Shown here: piece by piece, positions 1-6,894 of the stretch
How the letters are laid out: each line of letters begins with the position of its first letter
Position numbering within the stretch: position 1 is the stretch's first letter
Assembly (NCBI GenBank): GCA_035293845.1
Contig: DATGMB010000011.1
Coordinates: 1 to 20,602, forward strand
Length of the DNA: 20,602 bases
Direction of reading: 5' to 3'
From: DATGMB01 sp035293845
GTDB lineage: Bacteria; Acidobacteriota; Terriglobia; Bryobacterales; Bryobacteraceae
Notes under the pieces: model-generated
The model's database searches: none
What the model was told of the DNA's origin: nothing
Seen by the model: the letters and a program-made list of their open reading frames with translations, nothing else
Made by a program: the position numbers and the translations under genes

Positions 1-114
1 GATCTGCACGAAGATCCGCCGTAAATTATCTGAAACAAAGCGGTTCTGCCGATCCGCCAGCTCCAGCCCGGGCTCGGTGACTTCATCCATCAAGCTGTAA
101 ACGACAGTTCTCAC
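1..114 (-). CDS. 5' end of an unidentified protein, cut by the window edge
   Basis: An open frame on the minus strand runs from a GTG at 112-114 to the left edge and gives 38 residues beginning MRTVVYSLMDEVTEP. An ATG in the same frame lies at 88-90. AGGA sits three bases upstream of the GTG, which slightly favours that start; the ATG has no visible ribosome binding site. The visible part is polar and acidic, then turns basic and hydrophobic (DNLRRIFVQI), as seen just before the first membrane helix of some sensor proteins. That comparison is from memory and weak. It is divergent from the toxin-antitoxin pair, with about 160 bases between. Function unknown. Confidence 0.4.
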   Translation of the reverse strand, partial: MRTVVYSLMDEVTEPGLELADRQNRFVSDNLRRIFVQI

Positions 115-220
115 AAGTCCTAAACTGATGACGAGAGGACCTGGAAAACGTGGACCTTAAAATCAAGCGGTTGCCCGCTCAAAAGGGTATTTTAACAGGG
201 GGGCGCAGCCCGAACGTCTG

Positions 221-264
221 TTAGCGCGCTAAGGCGGTCTAGCACTCTGCTAGACTATCGCTAG
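221..264. promoter_or_regulatory. Operator-like palindromes upstream of the toxin-antitoxin pair
   Basis: A perfect 12-bp palindrome TTAGCGCGCTAA (221-232) is followed by CTAGC-N5-GCTAG (239-253) and a further GCTAG (260-264), ending ten bases before the antitoxin ATG. Ribbon-helix-helix antitoxins bind paired short palindromes over their own promoter, so this is the expected place and form for autoregulation. The rest of the upstream stretch (115-220) shows only a small hairpin at 166-179 and no convincing -35/-10 pair. Confidence 0.5.
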
Positions 265-273
265 GGAATCCCT

Positions 274-525
274 ATGGCAACCCTCTACGTGGAAAACGTG
301 CCCGACAATTTGTACGAGGCATTGCGGACGCGCGCCCAGAATAACCGCCGGTCCATTGCGGCTGAGATTCTCGAACTGCTCGAACAAAACATCCCCACAC
401 CCGAGGAATTGGCGCGCCGCCGGGAGATGTTCGAACGCCTGGATAAGATTCGTTTGCGGCCGTCTCCATCTCCGGGCCCGTTTCCAACAGCCGAAGAGAT
501 GGTCCGCGAGGACCGCGAACGTTGA
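274..525 (+). CDS. Ribbon-helix-helix antitoxin, FitA/VapB-like
   Basis: This 83-residue protein is the antitoxin of a type II toxin-antitoxin pair. The N-terminal 40 residues have the Arc/MetJ ribbon-helix-helix pattern: a short strand (ATLYVENVP), a helix with L-EALRTRAQ, a turn with N-RRS, and a second helix IAAEILELLEQNI. This is how FitA-like antitoxins dimerise and contact DNA. The polar, proline-rich C-terminal half (PSPSPGPFPTAEEM) is likely the segment that wraps the toxin. The ATG is preceded by GGGA at a suitable distance. Its TGA overlaps the TTG start of the PIN toxin (TTGA), so the two are translationally coupled. It is probably autoregulated through the palindromes just upstream. 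Confidence 0.85.
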   Translation: MATLYVENVPDNLYEALRTRAQNNRRSIAAEILELLEQNIPTPEELARRREMFERLDKIRLRPSPSPGPFPTAEEMVREDRER

Positions 526-953
526 GCGCCTACGTCCTGGACGCCAGCGTTGCCGCCAAATGGGTGCTGCCTCCCCACGGCGAAAGCCTGGTAGCGGAGG
601 CGTTCTCCATACGCCAGCAATTTACGCTCGGAACGCTGGAGTTGATCGTGCCCGATCTTTTTTGGGCCGAGATGGTCAACATTTTGTGGAAAGCGACTCG
701 CGCCGGGCGAATGGCGCCAGACGCAGCTGCCGACGCAATCAAATATCTCTCCGCGTTTCGACCGGCGGTTGTGCCATCGCAGCACCTTTGGGAACACGCA
801 TTCCCGATCGCCACCGGCTTTCGTCGCTCGGCTTACGATTGCATTTACGTCGCATTGGCGGCCCGTTCCGGCCGCGCACTCCTGACCGCCGACGAGCGCC
901 TCGCCAATGGCTTGGCGGCGCATTTCCCGATCCGGTGGCTAGGCGCTATATAG
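522..953 (+). CDS. PIN-domain toxin ribonuclease, FitB/VapC-like
   Basis: This 143-residue PIN-domain protein should be a Mg2+-dependent endoribonuclease toxin. The acidic metal-binding set of the fold is present: D7 in YVLDAS, E50 in FWAEMVN, D106 in SAYDCIY and D124 in LTADERL. The order and spacing fit the family, and the length is normal. The start is TTG at 522-524, overlapping the antitoxin stop; this start puts the DAS motif at its usual distance from the N-terminus. VapC toxins usually cut tRNA or rRNA, but the target cannot be read from the sequence. The pair looks intact, with no frameshift or missing catalytic acid. A short terminator follows directly. Confidence 0.88.
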   Translation: MSAYVLDASVAAKWVLPPHGESLVAEAFSIRQQFTLGTLELIVPDLFWAEMVNILWKATRAGRMAPDAAADAIKYLSAFRPAVVPSQHLWEHAFPIATGFRRSAYDCIYVALAARSGRALLTADERLANGLAAHFPIRWLGAI

Positions 954-967
954 TCCGGCAAGCGCCC

Positions 968-986
968 CCACCCGCCGGTGGTTTTT
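968..986 (+). terminator. Rho-independent terminator after the PIN toxin
   Basis: CCACC-CGCC-GGTGG forms a perfect five-base-pair stem with a four-base loop and is followed at once by TTTTT (982-986). It lies 14 bases after the toxin stop and 17 bases before the thiolase start, so it would separate the two transcripts. The stem is short, hence moderate confidence. Confidence 0.55.
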
Positions 987-1003
987 CGCTAATCTAAAAG
1001 CGT

Positions 1004-2164
1004 ATGAGACCTGTCGCCGTGATCGGCGCCGGGAAGACTCCCTTCGGGGCTTTTCCGGACCGCGATCTCCGTTCGCTCGCGGTCGAGGCGGGAGAAAAGG
1101 CTCTGCGCGATGCCCATGCCGCGCCATCGCAGATCGAGTCCTTCTACCTCGGCAATTTTTCCGGGCCCGCATTCGTCGGGCAAAATCATCTGGCTCCCTA
1201 TATCTCCACCGCGCTCGGCATACAGGGCGTGCCCTCTACCCGAATTGAGGCTGCCTGCGCCTCGAGCGGCTCGGCTTTCTATCACGCCTGGGCGGAAGTG
1301 GCCGCGGGGATCCATGACATCGTGATGGTCACCGGGGTCGAAAAGATGACCTCGCAATCTACTGCCCGCGTCAGCGAAATCCTGGCCGAGGCCGGCGACT
1401 GCTCAGGCGAAATGAAGGCCGGCAACACCTTCGCCTCGCTCTTTGCCATGATCGCCCGCCGCCACATGCACGATTTCGGCACAAAAAAGGAGCATCTTGC
1501 CGCCGTCTCGGTGAAAAACCACGACAACGGAGCGCTCAACCCGGAAGCCCACATGCGCAAGGCGATCACCATGGAGCAGGCTCTGAATGGCAAGCCCATC
1601 GCCGACCCGCTCAACATCTACGATTGCTCGCTGATCAGCGACGGCGCGGCCGCCGTGATCCTGGCGCCGCTCGACCGCGCCCGCGAATTCACGGAGAAGC
1701 CCGTGCGGGTGCTGGGCATCGCGCAGGCTTCCGATTATGTCGCGCTCGACCAAAAGGAAGATATCACCACGTTTCCCGCCGTGCGCCGCGCCGGCGAAAA
1801 GGCATACCGGATGGCCGGTGTGACGGCCGCCGATATCCAATTCGCCGAGCTGCACGACTGCTTCACCATCGCGGAGATCGTCGCGAGCGAGGATCTCGGC
1901 TTCGTCGCACGCGGGGAGGGCGGCCCGTACGCGTTGGAGGGCTGCACGCGCCGCGACGGAGCGCGCCCGATTAACCCGAGCGGCGGATTGAAATCGAAAG
2001 GCCACCCGGTCGGCGCTACCGGCGCGGCGCAGATCTGCGAGTTGGTGGCTCAAATTCGCGGCGAAGCCGGCGACCGCCAGCTCGCCCGGCACGCGCTCGG
2101 CCTGGCCGAAAATCTGGGCGGCAGCGGCGCCACCTGCGTGGTCAGCATCCTGGGGGCGGCATGA
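1004..2164 (+). CDS. SCP-X-type thiolase (acetyl-CoA acyltransferase family)
   Basis: This 386-residue protein has the full thiolase plan. The nucleophilic cysteine is C85 in EAACASSG. The two active-site histidine motifs are H284 in ELHDCF and H334 in SKGHPVGATG. The HDCF form and the ENLGGSGATC ending place it in the SCP-X / lipid-transfer-type thiolase subgroup rather than with FadA or AtoB. Such enzymes cleave or condense acyl-CoA; the substrate is not determined by these motifs. Its TGA overlaps the ATG of a DUF35 OB-fold gene, a well-known partner of this subgroup, so the two products probably form a complex. No strong ribosome binding site is seen before the ATG, which lies only 17 bases after a terminator. 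Confidence 0.88.
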   Translation: MRPVAVIGAGKTPFGAFPDRDLRSLAVEAGEKALRDAHAAPSQIESFYLGNFSGPAFVGQNHLAPYISTALGIQGVPSTRIEAACASSGSAFYHAWAEVAAGIHDIVMVTGVEKMTSQSTARVSEILAEAGDCSGEMKAGNTFASLFAMIARRHMHDFGTKKEHLAAVSVKNHDNGALNPEAHMRKAITMEQALNGKPIADPLNIYDCSLISDGAAAVILAPLDRAREFTEKPVRVLGIAQASDYVALDQKEDITTFPAVRRAGEKAYRMAGVTAADIQFAELHDCFTIAEIVASEDLGFVARGEGGPYALEGCTRRDGARPINPSGGLKSKGHPVGATGAAQICELVAQIRGEAGDRQLARHALGLAENLGGSGATCVVSILGAA

Positions 2165-2370
2165 GGACCGGAGCCGTTTACACCGAAACCGTCATTTACT
2201 CCGCGCCGGAAGCTTTCCTGAACGAGGCGCCGTATCAAACCGCCATCATCACCCTCGACGGCGGCGGCCGCGTGACCGCCCGCATACATGGCGCGCGTGT
2301 GGCGATCGGCGACCGCGTGGCGGAAATCGAGAGCCGCGGCGGCGTGCCGTGCTTTAGAAAAGCGGAGTGA
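2161..2370 (+). CDS. DUF35 OB-fold protein without zinc ribbon, thiolase partner
   Basis: This 69-residue protein matches the OB-fold half of DUF35 (acyl-CoA-associated) proteins: an opening G-VYTETVIY, then P--F-NEAPYQTAIITLDGGGRV, an IGDRVAEIE segment and a terminal GG-PCFRK. Full-length DUF35 proteins usually carry an N-terminal rubredoxin-like zinc ribbon with four cysteines; here that part is absent and the single cysteine is near the end. The ATG overlaps the thiolase stop (ATGA), so coupled translation and complex formation are likely. In archaeal and steroid-degrading systems DUF35 proteins bind the thiolase or HMG-CoA synthase and help bring CoA substrates to it. The short length could be a natural minimal form; nothing indicates truncation. 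Confidence 0.72.
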   Translation: MRTGAVYTETVIYSAPEAFLNEAPYQTAIITLDGGGRVTARIHGARVAIGDRVAEIESRGGVPCFRKAE

Positions 2371-2389
2371 CCAGAGTGCCGAATATTTT

Positions 2390-3574
2390 ATGAAACTTGC
2401 AGACCGCATGAGCCGCATCGGGGTCGAATCGGCCTTCGATGTGCTGGTGAAGGCCCGGGCGCTCGAGGCACAGGGCCGCAGCATCATCCACCTGGAGATC
2501 GGGGAGCCGGATTTTCCTACGCCGGCCCACATCGTCGCCGCTGCCAAGCAGGCGCTCGATGACGGCTGGACGCATTACGGACCCACGCAAGGCCTGCCGG
2601 AGCTGCGCGAAGCCATCGCCGAAGCGGTGTCGCGCACGCGCGGCATCCGCGTCGGCCCCGAACTCGTCTCCGTGGTCCCCGGCGGCAAGCCGATCATCTT
2701 TTTCCCCATGCTTGCCCTGCTCGAGCCCGGCGACGAGGTGATCTATCCCAATCCCGGCTTTCCCATCTACGAATCGATGATCCGGTTTCTCGGGGCGACG
2801 CCGGTGCCGATGCCCCTCGAAGAGAGGCGCGGCTTCTCCTTCGATCTCGACCTCCTCCGCGACCGCCTCAGCCCGCGCACCAAAATGGTCGTGCTGAATT
2901 CGCCGCAGAATCCGACCGGCGGCGCCATTCCGCGGCAGGATCTGGCGGCGATCGCGGAGATGCTGCGCGACCGCGATGTCATCGTTCTGAGCGACGAGAT
3001 CTACTCACGGATTCATTACGGCGAGGAGCCGCCCGCCTCCATCGCGAGCTTCCCCGGCATGCAGGAGAAGACCATCATCCTGGACGGCTTCTCGAAGACC
3101 TACGCCATGACCGGCTGGCGCATGGGCTACGGCGTCATGCCCGCCTGGCTGGTGGAGGCCGTCAACAAGCTGATGGTCAATTCCGCCTCCTGCACCGCCA
3201 CGTTTACGCAGCGCGCCGGCATCGCCGCGCTCACCGGTCCGCAAGATTGCGTCGACCGTATGGTGGCCGAATTCCGCCGCCGCCGCGACGCCATCTGCGC
3301 CGGGTTGAACCGGATTCCGGGCTTCCGCTGCGCCGTGCCCGGCGGTGCTTTCTATGCATTCGCAAATATCACAGGTACCGGAATGAGCTCCAAAGATATG
3401 GCCGACTTCCTGCTGAATGAAGCCGGCGTTTCCTGCCTCGACGGCGGCTGCTTCGGCGAGTACGGCCAGGGCTACATCCGCTTCAGCTACGCCAATTCAC
3501 TCGCCAACCTCGAAGAGGCAGTGAGCCGGATCCGGAAAGTCGCGCACCGGTGGGAAGCTGTGGCCGCCCGGTAA
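2390..3574 (+). CDS. Class I/II PLP-dependent aminotransferase
   Basis: From ATG 2390 the product is 394 residues, the usual size for aspartate aminotransferase-like class I enzymes. Visible motifs are IGEPDFPTP near residue 37, YGPTQGLPELR (63-73), N174 in PQNPTGG, D202 and Y205 in SDEIYSR, the PLP-binding K236 in GFSKTYAMTGWR, and the substrate-carboxylate arginine R364 in YIRFSYA. The frame stays open upstream to 2288, but that would overlap the DUF35 gene by some 80 bases in another frame, and family N-termini begin near this ATG. The ribosome binding site is weak. It transfers an amino group between an amino acid and a 2-oxo acid; the exact substrate is not readable. It lies 19 bases after the DUF35 gene and ends two bases from the convergent HemQ gene. 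Confidence 0.9.
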   Translation: MKLADRMSRIGVESAFDVLVKARALEAQGRSIIHLEIGEPDFPTPAHIVAAAKQALDDGWTHYGPTQGLPELREAIAEAVSRTRGIRVGPELVSVVPGGKPIIFFPMLALLEPGDEVIYPNPGFPIYESMIRFLGATPVPMPLEERRGFSFDLDLLRDRLSPRTKMVVLNSPQNPTGGAIPRQDLAAIAEMLRDRDVIVLSDEIYSRIHYGEEPPASIASFPGMQEKTIILDGFSKTYAMTGWRMGYGVMPAWLVEAVNKLMVNSASCTATFTQRAGIAALTGPQDCVDRMVAEFRRRRDAICAGLNRIPGFRCAVPGGAFYAFANITGTGMSSKDMADFLLNEAGVSCLDGGCFGEYGQGYIRFSYANSLANLEEAVSRIRKVAHRWEAVAAR

Positions 3575-3576
3575 GG

Positions 3577-4392
3577 CTACAGAACCTCGCCGAGATTCGC
3601 CGCTTCTACCCGGAGCCCCACGTAGAACGACCCGAACAGGGCATAAACCGCGCTGACCTCATCGAACCGCATTTCGTAGATCAGCTTCTTAAAGACCAGC
3701 GGGTTATCGGCAAACAGGTCGACGCCCCATTCCCAATCGTCGAAGCCGATCGAGCCCGAGATAATCTGCCGTACTTCGCCCGCATAGCGCCGGCCGATCA
3801 TGCCGTGCTCGTGCATCATGCGCTGCCGGTCGCTCATCGACTCCGTGTACCAGTTCTTGTTTTCGCCGCGCCGCCGGTCCATCGGGTAGAAGCAGAGATA
3901 CCGCGCCCGCGGAATCTCGGGCCACAGCCGCGGCGCCATCGCCTGCCGCTGCCGTTCCAGCACCTCTTCGATCTCGCGATTCCACTCCTCCGAGTGCGCC
4001 GCAACGCCCCGCGCCGCGAGCCCCGAGTAAACCTTCGCCGTGGATTCATAGAGCCCCAGCTCGATTACGGAAAGATAGGAATGCACCGGCTCCAGGTAAT
4101 CGCTGAGGCGCAGCCGCGCCAGTTGCAGCTCCGCGGCTTGCAGCGCCGCAAAATCCTGGCGGAAATGCAGCAGCATCAGGTCGCCCTTGTGGCCGAGCAG
4201 GGAATAGACGGCCGTTCCTTCCATTTGCGCCAGCGCTGCCGCGGCTTCGGCGGCCGCTTCCGCCCGCGCCTCGGCGCCGAGCGCGCGCCACGCCGGACGG
4301 CGCAGCCGCATCATCTGGTGGAGGACGCTGGCCCCTTCGACAGTGAGGGGCACCGGGGGCAGCGCGGGAGCGGCAACAGTGTCGGGAGTCAT
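3577..4392 (-). CDS. hemQ: Coproheme decarboxylase HemQ (chlorite dismutase family)
   Basis: This 271-residue protein belongs to the chlorite dismutase superfamily and matches HemQ/ChdC, which converts coproheme III to heme b in the coproporphyrin-dependent pathway. Diagnostic stretches are FYPMDRRR (Y169 aligns with the catalytic tyrosine), NWYTESM, the proximal heme ligand H196 in HEHGMIGR, and GSIGFDDWEWGVDLF followed by YEMRFDEVSA and FGSFYVG. The position four residues after the tyrosine is R173, where Firmicutes enzymes, as I recall, have lysine. The N-terminal 20 residues are proline/alanine-rich. It lies 38 bases after fliJ on the same strand with no clear terminator between, so it may be co-transcribed with the flagellar genes although the functions are unrelated. 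Confidence 0.87.
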   Translation of the reverse strand: MTPDTVAAPALPPVPLTVEGASVLHQMMRLRRPAWRALGAEARAEAAAEAAAALAQMEGTAVYSLLGHKGDLMLLHFRQDFAALQAAELQLARLRLSDYLEPVHSYLSVIELGLYESTAKVYSGLAARGVAAHSEEWNREIEEVLERQRQAMAPRLWPEIPRARYLCFYPMDRRRGENKNWYTESMSDRQRMMHEHGMIGRRYAGEVRQIISGSIGFDDWEWGVDLFADNPLVFKKLIYEMRFDEVSAVYALFGSFYVGLRVEAANLGEVL

Positions 4393-4430
4393 GTCTTTAA
4401 GCGTAGCAAGGCGGCCACGCCTCAGACCCG

Positions 4431-4883
4431 CTACCGTCCGCCGTTTCGCCGCCCGCGCGCCAGCCGCGCCAGATGCGATTCCGCCGCGACCTCTTCCAGC
4501 TCACGGTCCATGGCCGCGCTCCACTCCTGGCGGCGGCGCTGCTCCAGGCGTTCCAACAGCCGGACACGCCGCCGCGCCTCCAGCATCTCGTTCTCACGAT
4601 TTTCGAGCTCGCTCTGTGCCCTTGCCCGCGCCGCTATGAGCTCCGCTCCCCGAATGCGGACATGCCGCGCGAAACCGGCCAGGGCCGACAGGTCCGATCC
4701 GTGAATGGATTCCGCGTGCCGCACGGCGATCTCCTCCTGGGCTGCCGCGGTCTCGAGCGCTGCCCGCTCCGCATCCAGCCCGGCCACCACCGCCGCCTGC
4801 TGCTGAAACCGCGCCCGCGCCGCCTGAAGTTGCGCCCGCCGCCACTCCAGCACCTTCGCCAGCGGAAAACGGAATGCCGTCAT
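4431..4883 (-). CDS. fliJ: Flagellar export chaperone FliJ
   Basis: From the ATG at 4881-4883 the product is 150 residues, the usual size of FliJ. It opens with FRFPLAKVLEWRR, the typical FliJ N-terminus, and is otherwise almost wholly charged, alanine-rich helix, as expected for the two-helix coiled coil that sits inside the FliI hexamer and helps substrate transfer to FlhA. The frame is open far upstream inside fliI, but the chosen start overlaps the fliI stop as ATGA, matching the other junctions of this operon. It is the last flagellar gene here; the next gene downstream is hemQ. FliJ sequences are poorly conserved, so the call rests on position, length and N-terminus. Confidence 0.85.
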   Translation of the reverse strand: MTAFRFPLAKVLEWRRAQLQAARARFQQQAAVVAGLDAERAALETAAAQEEIAVRHAESIHGSDLSALAGFARHVRIRGAELIAARARAQSELENRENEMLEARRRVRLLERLEQRRRQEWSAAMDRELEEVAAESHLARLARGRRNGGR

Positions 4884-6235
4884 GCCGGGCGTCCCGCCGG
4901 CGTTGCCGCGCCCGTATCCAGCCGGCGCGCGAGCTCTTCCAGGCGTGCCAGCGTCTCGCTCAGCTCCGCGCGCTCCCGATGGTCCTGCCGCAGAAATTCC
5001 AGCAGCTCGGGACGCAGGCGGATGGAAGCGTCCAGGACCGGGTTCGACCCCGACACGTATGCCCCAAGCTGGATCAGGTCCTCCGAATCCCGGTAAGCCG
5101 CCAATGCCTGCCGCATCCGGCGCGCTGCTCCCTGCTGTCCCGGCGTGGCGATGGCCGAGGTCAACCGGCTCACCGAGTGCAGAATGTCGATCGCGGGGTA
5201 GTGGCCCTGTCCCGCAAGCTGCCGCGAAAGGATGAAATGGCCGTCCAGGATGCCGCGGACCGCGTCGCAGATCGGCTCGTTGAAGTCGTCGCCCTCCACC
5301 AGCACGGTGAAGAAGCCGGTGATCGAGCCGTGGCGAAAATTCCCTGCGCGCTCCAGCACCTTGGGCAGGAGATGGAACACCGAGGGCGTGTATCCCTTCT
5401 GGCTCGGCGGCTCGCCCGCCGCCAGGCCGATCTCCCGCTGCGCCATCGCCAGGCGCGTGACCGAATCCATCACCAGCAGCACGCTCGCGCCCTGATCGCG
5501 GAAGTATTCCGCGACTGCCAGCGCCACGAAGCAGGCCCGCACCCGCAGCGGGGCCGGCCGGTCCGAGGTGGCGCAGATCACCACCGACCGCCGCCGTCCG
5601 TCCGGCCCCAGTTCGTTTTCCAGGAAGCCGCGCACCTCGCGGTTGCGCTCGCCGATCATCGCGATCACCGTCACGTCCGCCGAATTGTGGCGGGACATCG
5701 CGCCCAGCAGCGTGCTCTTGCCCACTCCGCTTCCACCGAAAATCCCAATGCGCTGCCCTTTGCCGCATGGCAGCAGCCCGTCAATCGCGCGGATACCCGT
5801 GACCAGCGGCTCGGTAATCGGCTCTCGTTCGAGCGGCCCGACGGGCGTGCCGTGCAGCGGGTAGGAATCCCGCGGCTCGAAGGGAGGCCCGCCGTCCATC
5901 GGGTTGCCGAAGCCGTCCAGCACGCGGCCGAGCATCTCCGGAGCCACCGGCACCCGCGCGGCGTCGCTGCGCGCCACCACCGTGTCCCCGAGTTGCAGGC
6001 CGTCGGTCTCTTCAAGCGGCATGGAAAGCACCCGGCCCTCGCGGAACCCGATCACCTGCGCCCGAATCTTGCGGCCGCGCGCCCCTCCGGCGTGGATCTC
6101 GCAGAAGTCCCCGATGGCCGCCGCCGGCCCGCGCGATTCAATCAGCAGCCCGACCACGTCCGTCACCTCTCCGGTCCAGCAGTGGGGCTCGATGCCTTCC
6201 AGGGCGGCGAGGTACTGCGCGAGCGGGAGGCTCAT
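4880..6235 (-). CDS. fliI: Flagellum-specific ATPase FliI
   Basis: This 451-residue protein is the ATPase of the flagellar type III export apparatus and is related to the F1 beta subunit. It has an N-terminal beta-barrel (to about 95), Walker A GGSGVGKST at 167-175, the catalytic glutamate E196 in GERNREV, Walker B LLVMD at 253-257, and the conserved stretches GEPPSQKGYTPSVF and VLVEGDDFNEPICD. The C-terminal helical part ends in a glutamate-rich run. It acts at the cytoplasmic membrane with FliH and FliJ. The ATG overlaps the fliH stop and the TGA overlaps the fliJ start, both as ATGA. It is complete, with no abnormal residues in the ATPase core apart from GERNREV for the commoner GERGREV. 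Confidence 0.96.
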   Translation of the reverse strand: MSLPLAQYLAALEGIEPHCWTGEVTDVVGLLIESRGPAAAIGDFCEIHAGGARGRKIRAQVIGFREGRVLSMPLEETDGLQLGDTVVARSDAARVPVAPEMLGRVLDGFGNPMDGGPPFEPRDSYPLHGTPVGPLEREPITEPLVTGIRAIDGLLPCGKGQRIGIFGGSGVGKSTLLGAMSRHNSADVTVIAMIGERNREVRGFLENELGPDGRRRSVVICATSDRPAPLRVRACFVALAVAEYFRDQGASVLLVMDSVTRLAMAQREIGLAAGEPPSQKGYTPSVFHLLPKVLERAGNFRHGSITGFFTVLVEGDDFNEPICDAVRGILDGHFILSRQLAGQGHYPAIDILHSVSRLTSAIATPGQQGAARRMRQALAAYRDSEDLIQLGAYVSGSNPVLDASIRLRPELLEFLRQDHRERAELSETLARLEELARRLDTGAATPAGRPA

Positions 6236-6894
6236 CCGCGCCTCCGCAGGCAGTCCGCCAGGCCCCGCTCGATCTCGCGCAACTGCGTTTCGACGGACGC
6301 GTCCAGGTTGCCGCGAGAAGTCTCGAAAATCGCGGCACCCGGGTCGAGCGCCGCATCGGGAATCACTTCCACGGTGCCCCGGGTATTTTCCTGCCGCAGC
6401 AGCGCCGAGACCGCCGCCGCCTGCGAGGGGTGCAGCCGCACGCGCGCGATCTCCTGCGCCTCCAGTTTTTCGAGCGCCCCCAGCGCCAGCCCGTGCAGCG
6501 CCTCCGGGTCTACCGCCAGCTCGCGCCGCAGCACGCGCCGCGCAATCGCCATTGCAAGTTGCAGCATGTCGGACTCGGCTTCCCGCCGCAATTGCGCCCG
6601 CGTGCCGGCGATCTCCGCGATCGTCCGGCTCAAGCGCTCGATCACAGGTTGAATCTCCGCCGCCGCCCGGCTGCGTCCGGCGTCCTCCCCTTCGCGCAAA
6701 CCGGCCTCACGGGCCTCCCGCACCTTCTCCTGCCACCGGCGCTCCAGGGCGGCCATCGCAGCGGCGTCCGGAACCGGCGCTGGCGGGGCCGCGGCCGGTT
6801 TCGGCGCCGCCGCCACCGCGGCCGCCTCGGCCGAACGCCACACCACCGGCGCCACCGCGCGCGGCTCGCCGGGATTGAGGATCCTAGACGACAT
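6232..6894 (-). CDS. fliH: Flagellar export protein FliH
   Basis: This 220-residue protein is the stator-like regulator that binds FliI and tethers it at the export gate and C-ring. It has an alanine/proline-rich N-terminal region (about 1-45), a long charged helix with REAREAGLREGEDAG repeats (about 50-115), and a C-terminal domain with LAMAIARRVLRREL and IPDAALDPGAAIFET, a pattern shared with FliH and the V/F-ATPase E subunit. The ATG lies 11 bases inside the end of fliG and the stop overlaps fliI as ATGA. The position between fliG and fliI is the classical one. Confidence 0.92.
   Translation of the reverse strand: MSSRILNPGEPRAVAPVVWRSAEAAAVAAAPKPAAAPPAPVPDAAAMAALERRWQEKVREAREAGLREGEDAGRSRAAAEIQPVIERLSRTIAEIAGTRAQLRREAESDMLQLAMAIARRVLRRELAVDPEALHGLALGALEKLEAQEIARVRLHPSQAAAVSALLRQENTRGTVEVIPDAALDPGAAIFETSRGNLDASVETQLREIERGLADCLRRRG

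Noticed and set aside
166..179. AGCGG-TTGC-CCGCT as a terminator for an upstream gene
   Set aside because: The stem is only five pairs without a T-run directly after it, and no gene ends just before it on the plus strand.
4884..5768. Upstream extension of the fliJ frame (445 codons in all)
   Set aside because: The extension overlaps fliI in another frame, is glycine/arginine-rich low complexity, and FliJ homology begins only at ATG 4881-4883.
4874..6652. Long plus-strand open frame (592 codons) and similar ones opposite the flagellar genes
   Set aside because: It lies antisense to fliI and fliH, is arginine/proline/histidine-rich without domains, and is explained by GC-rich codon structure of the real genes.
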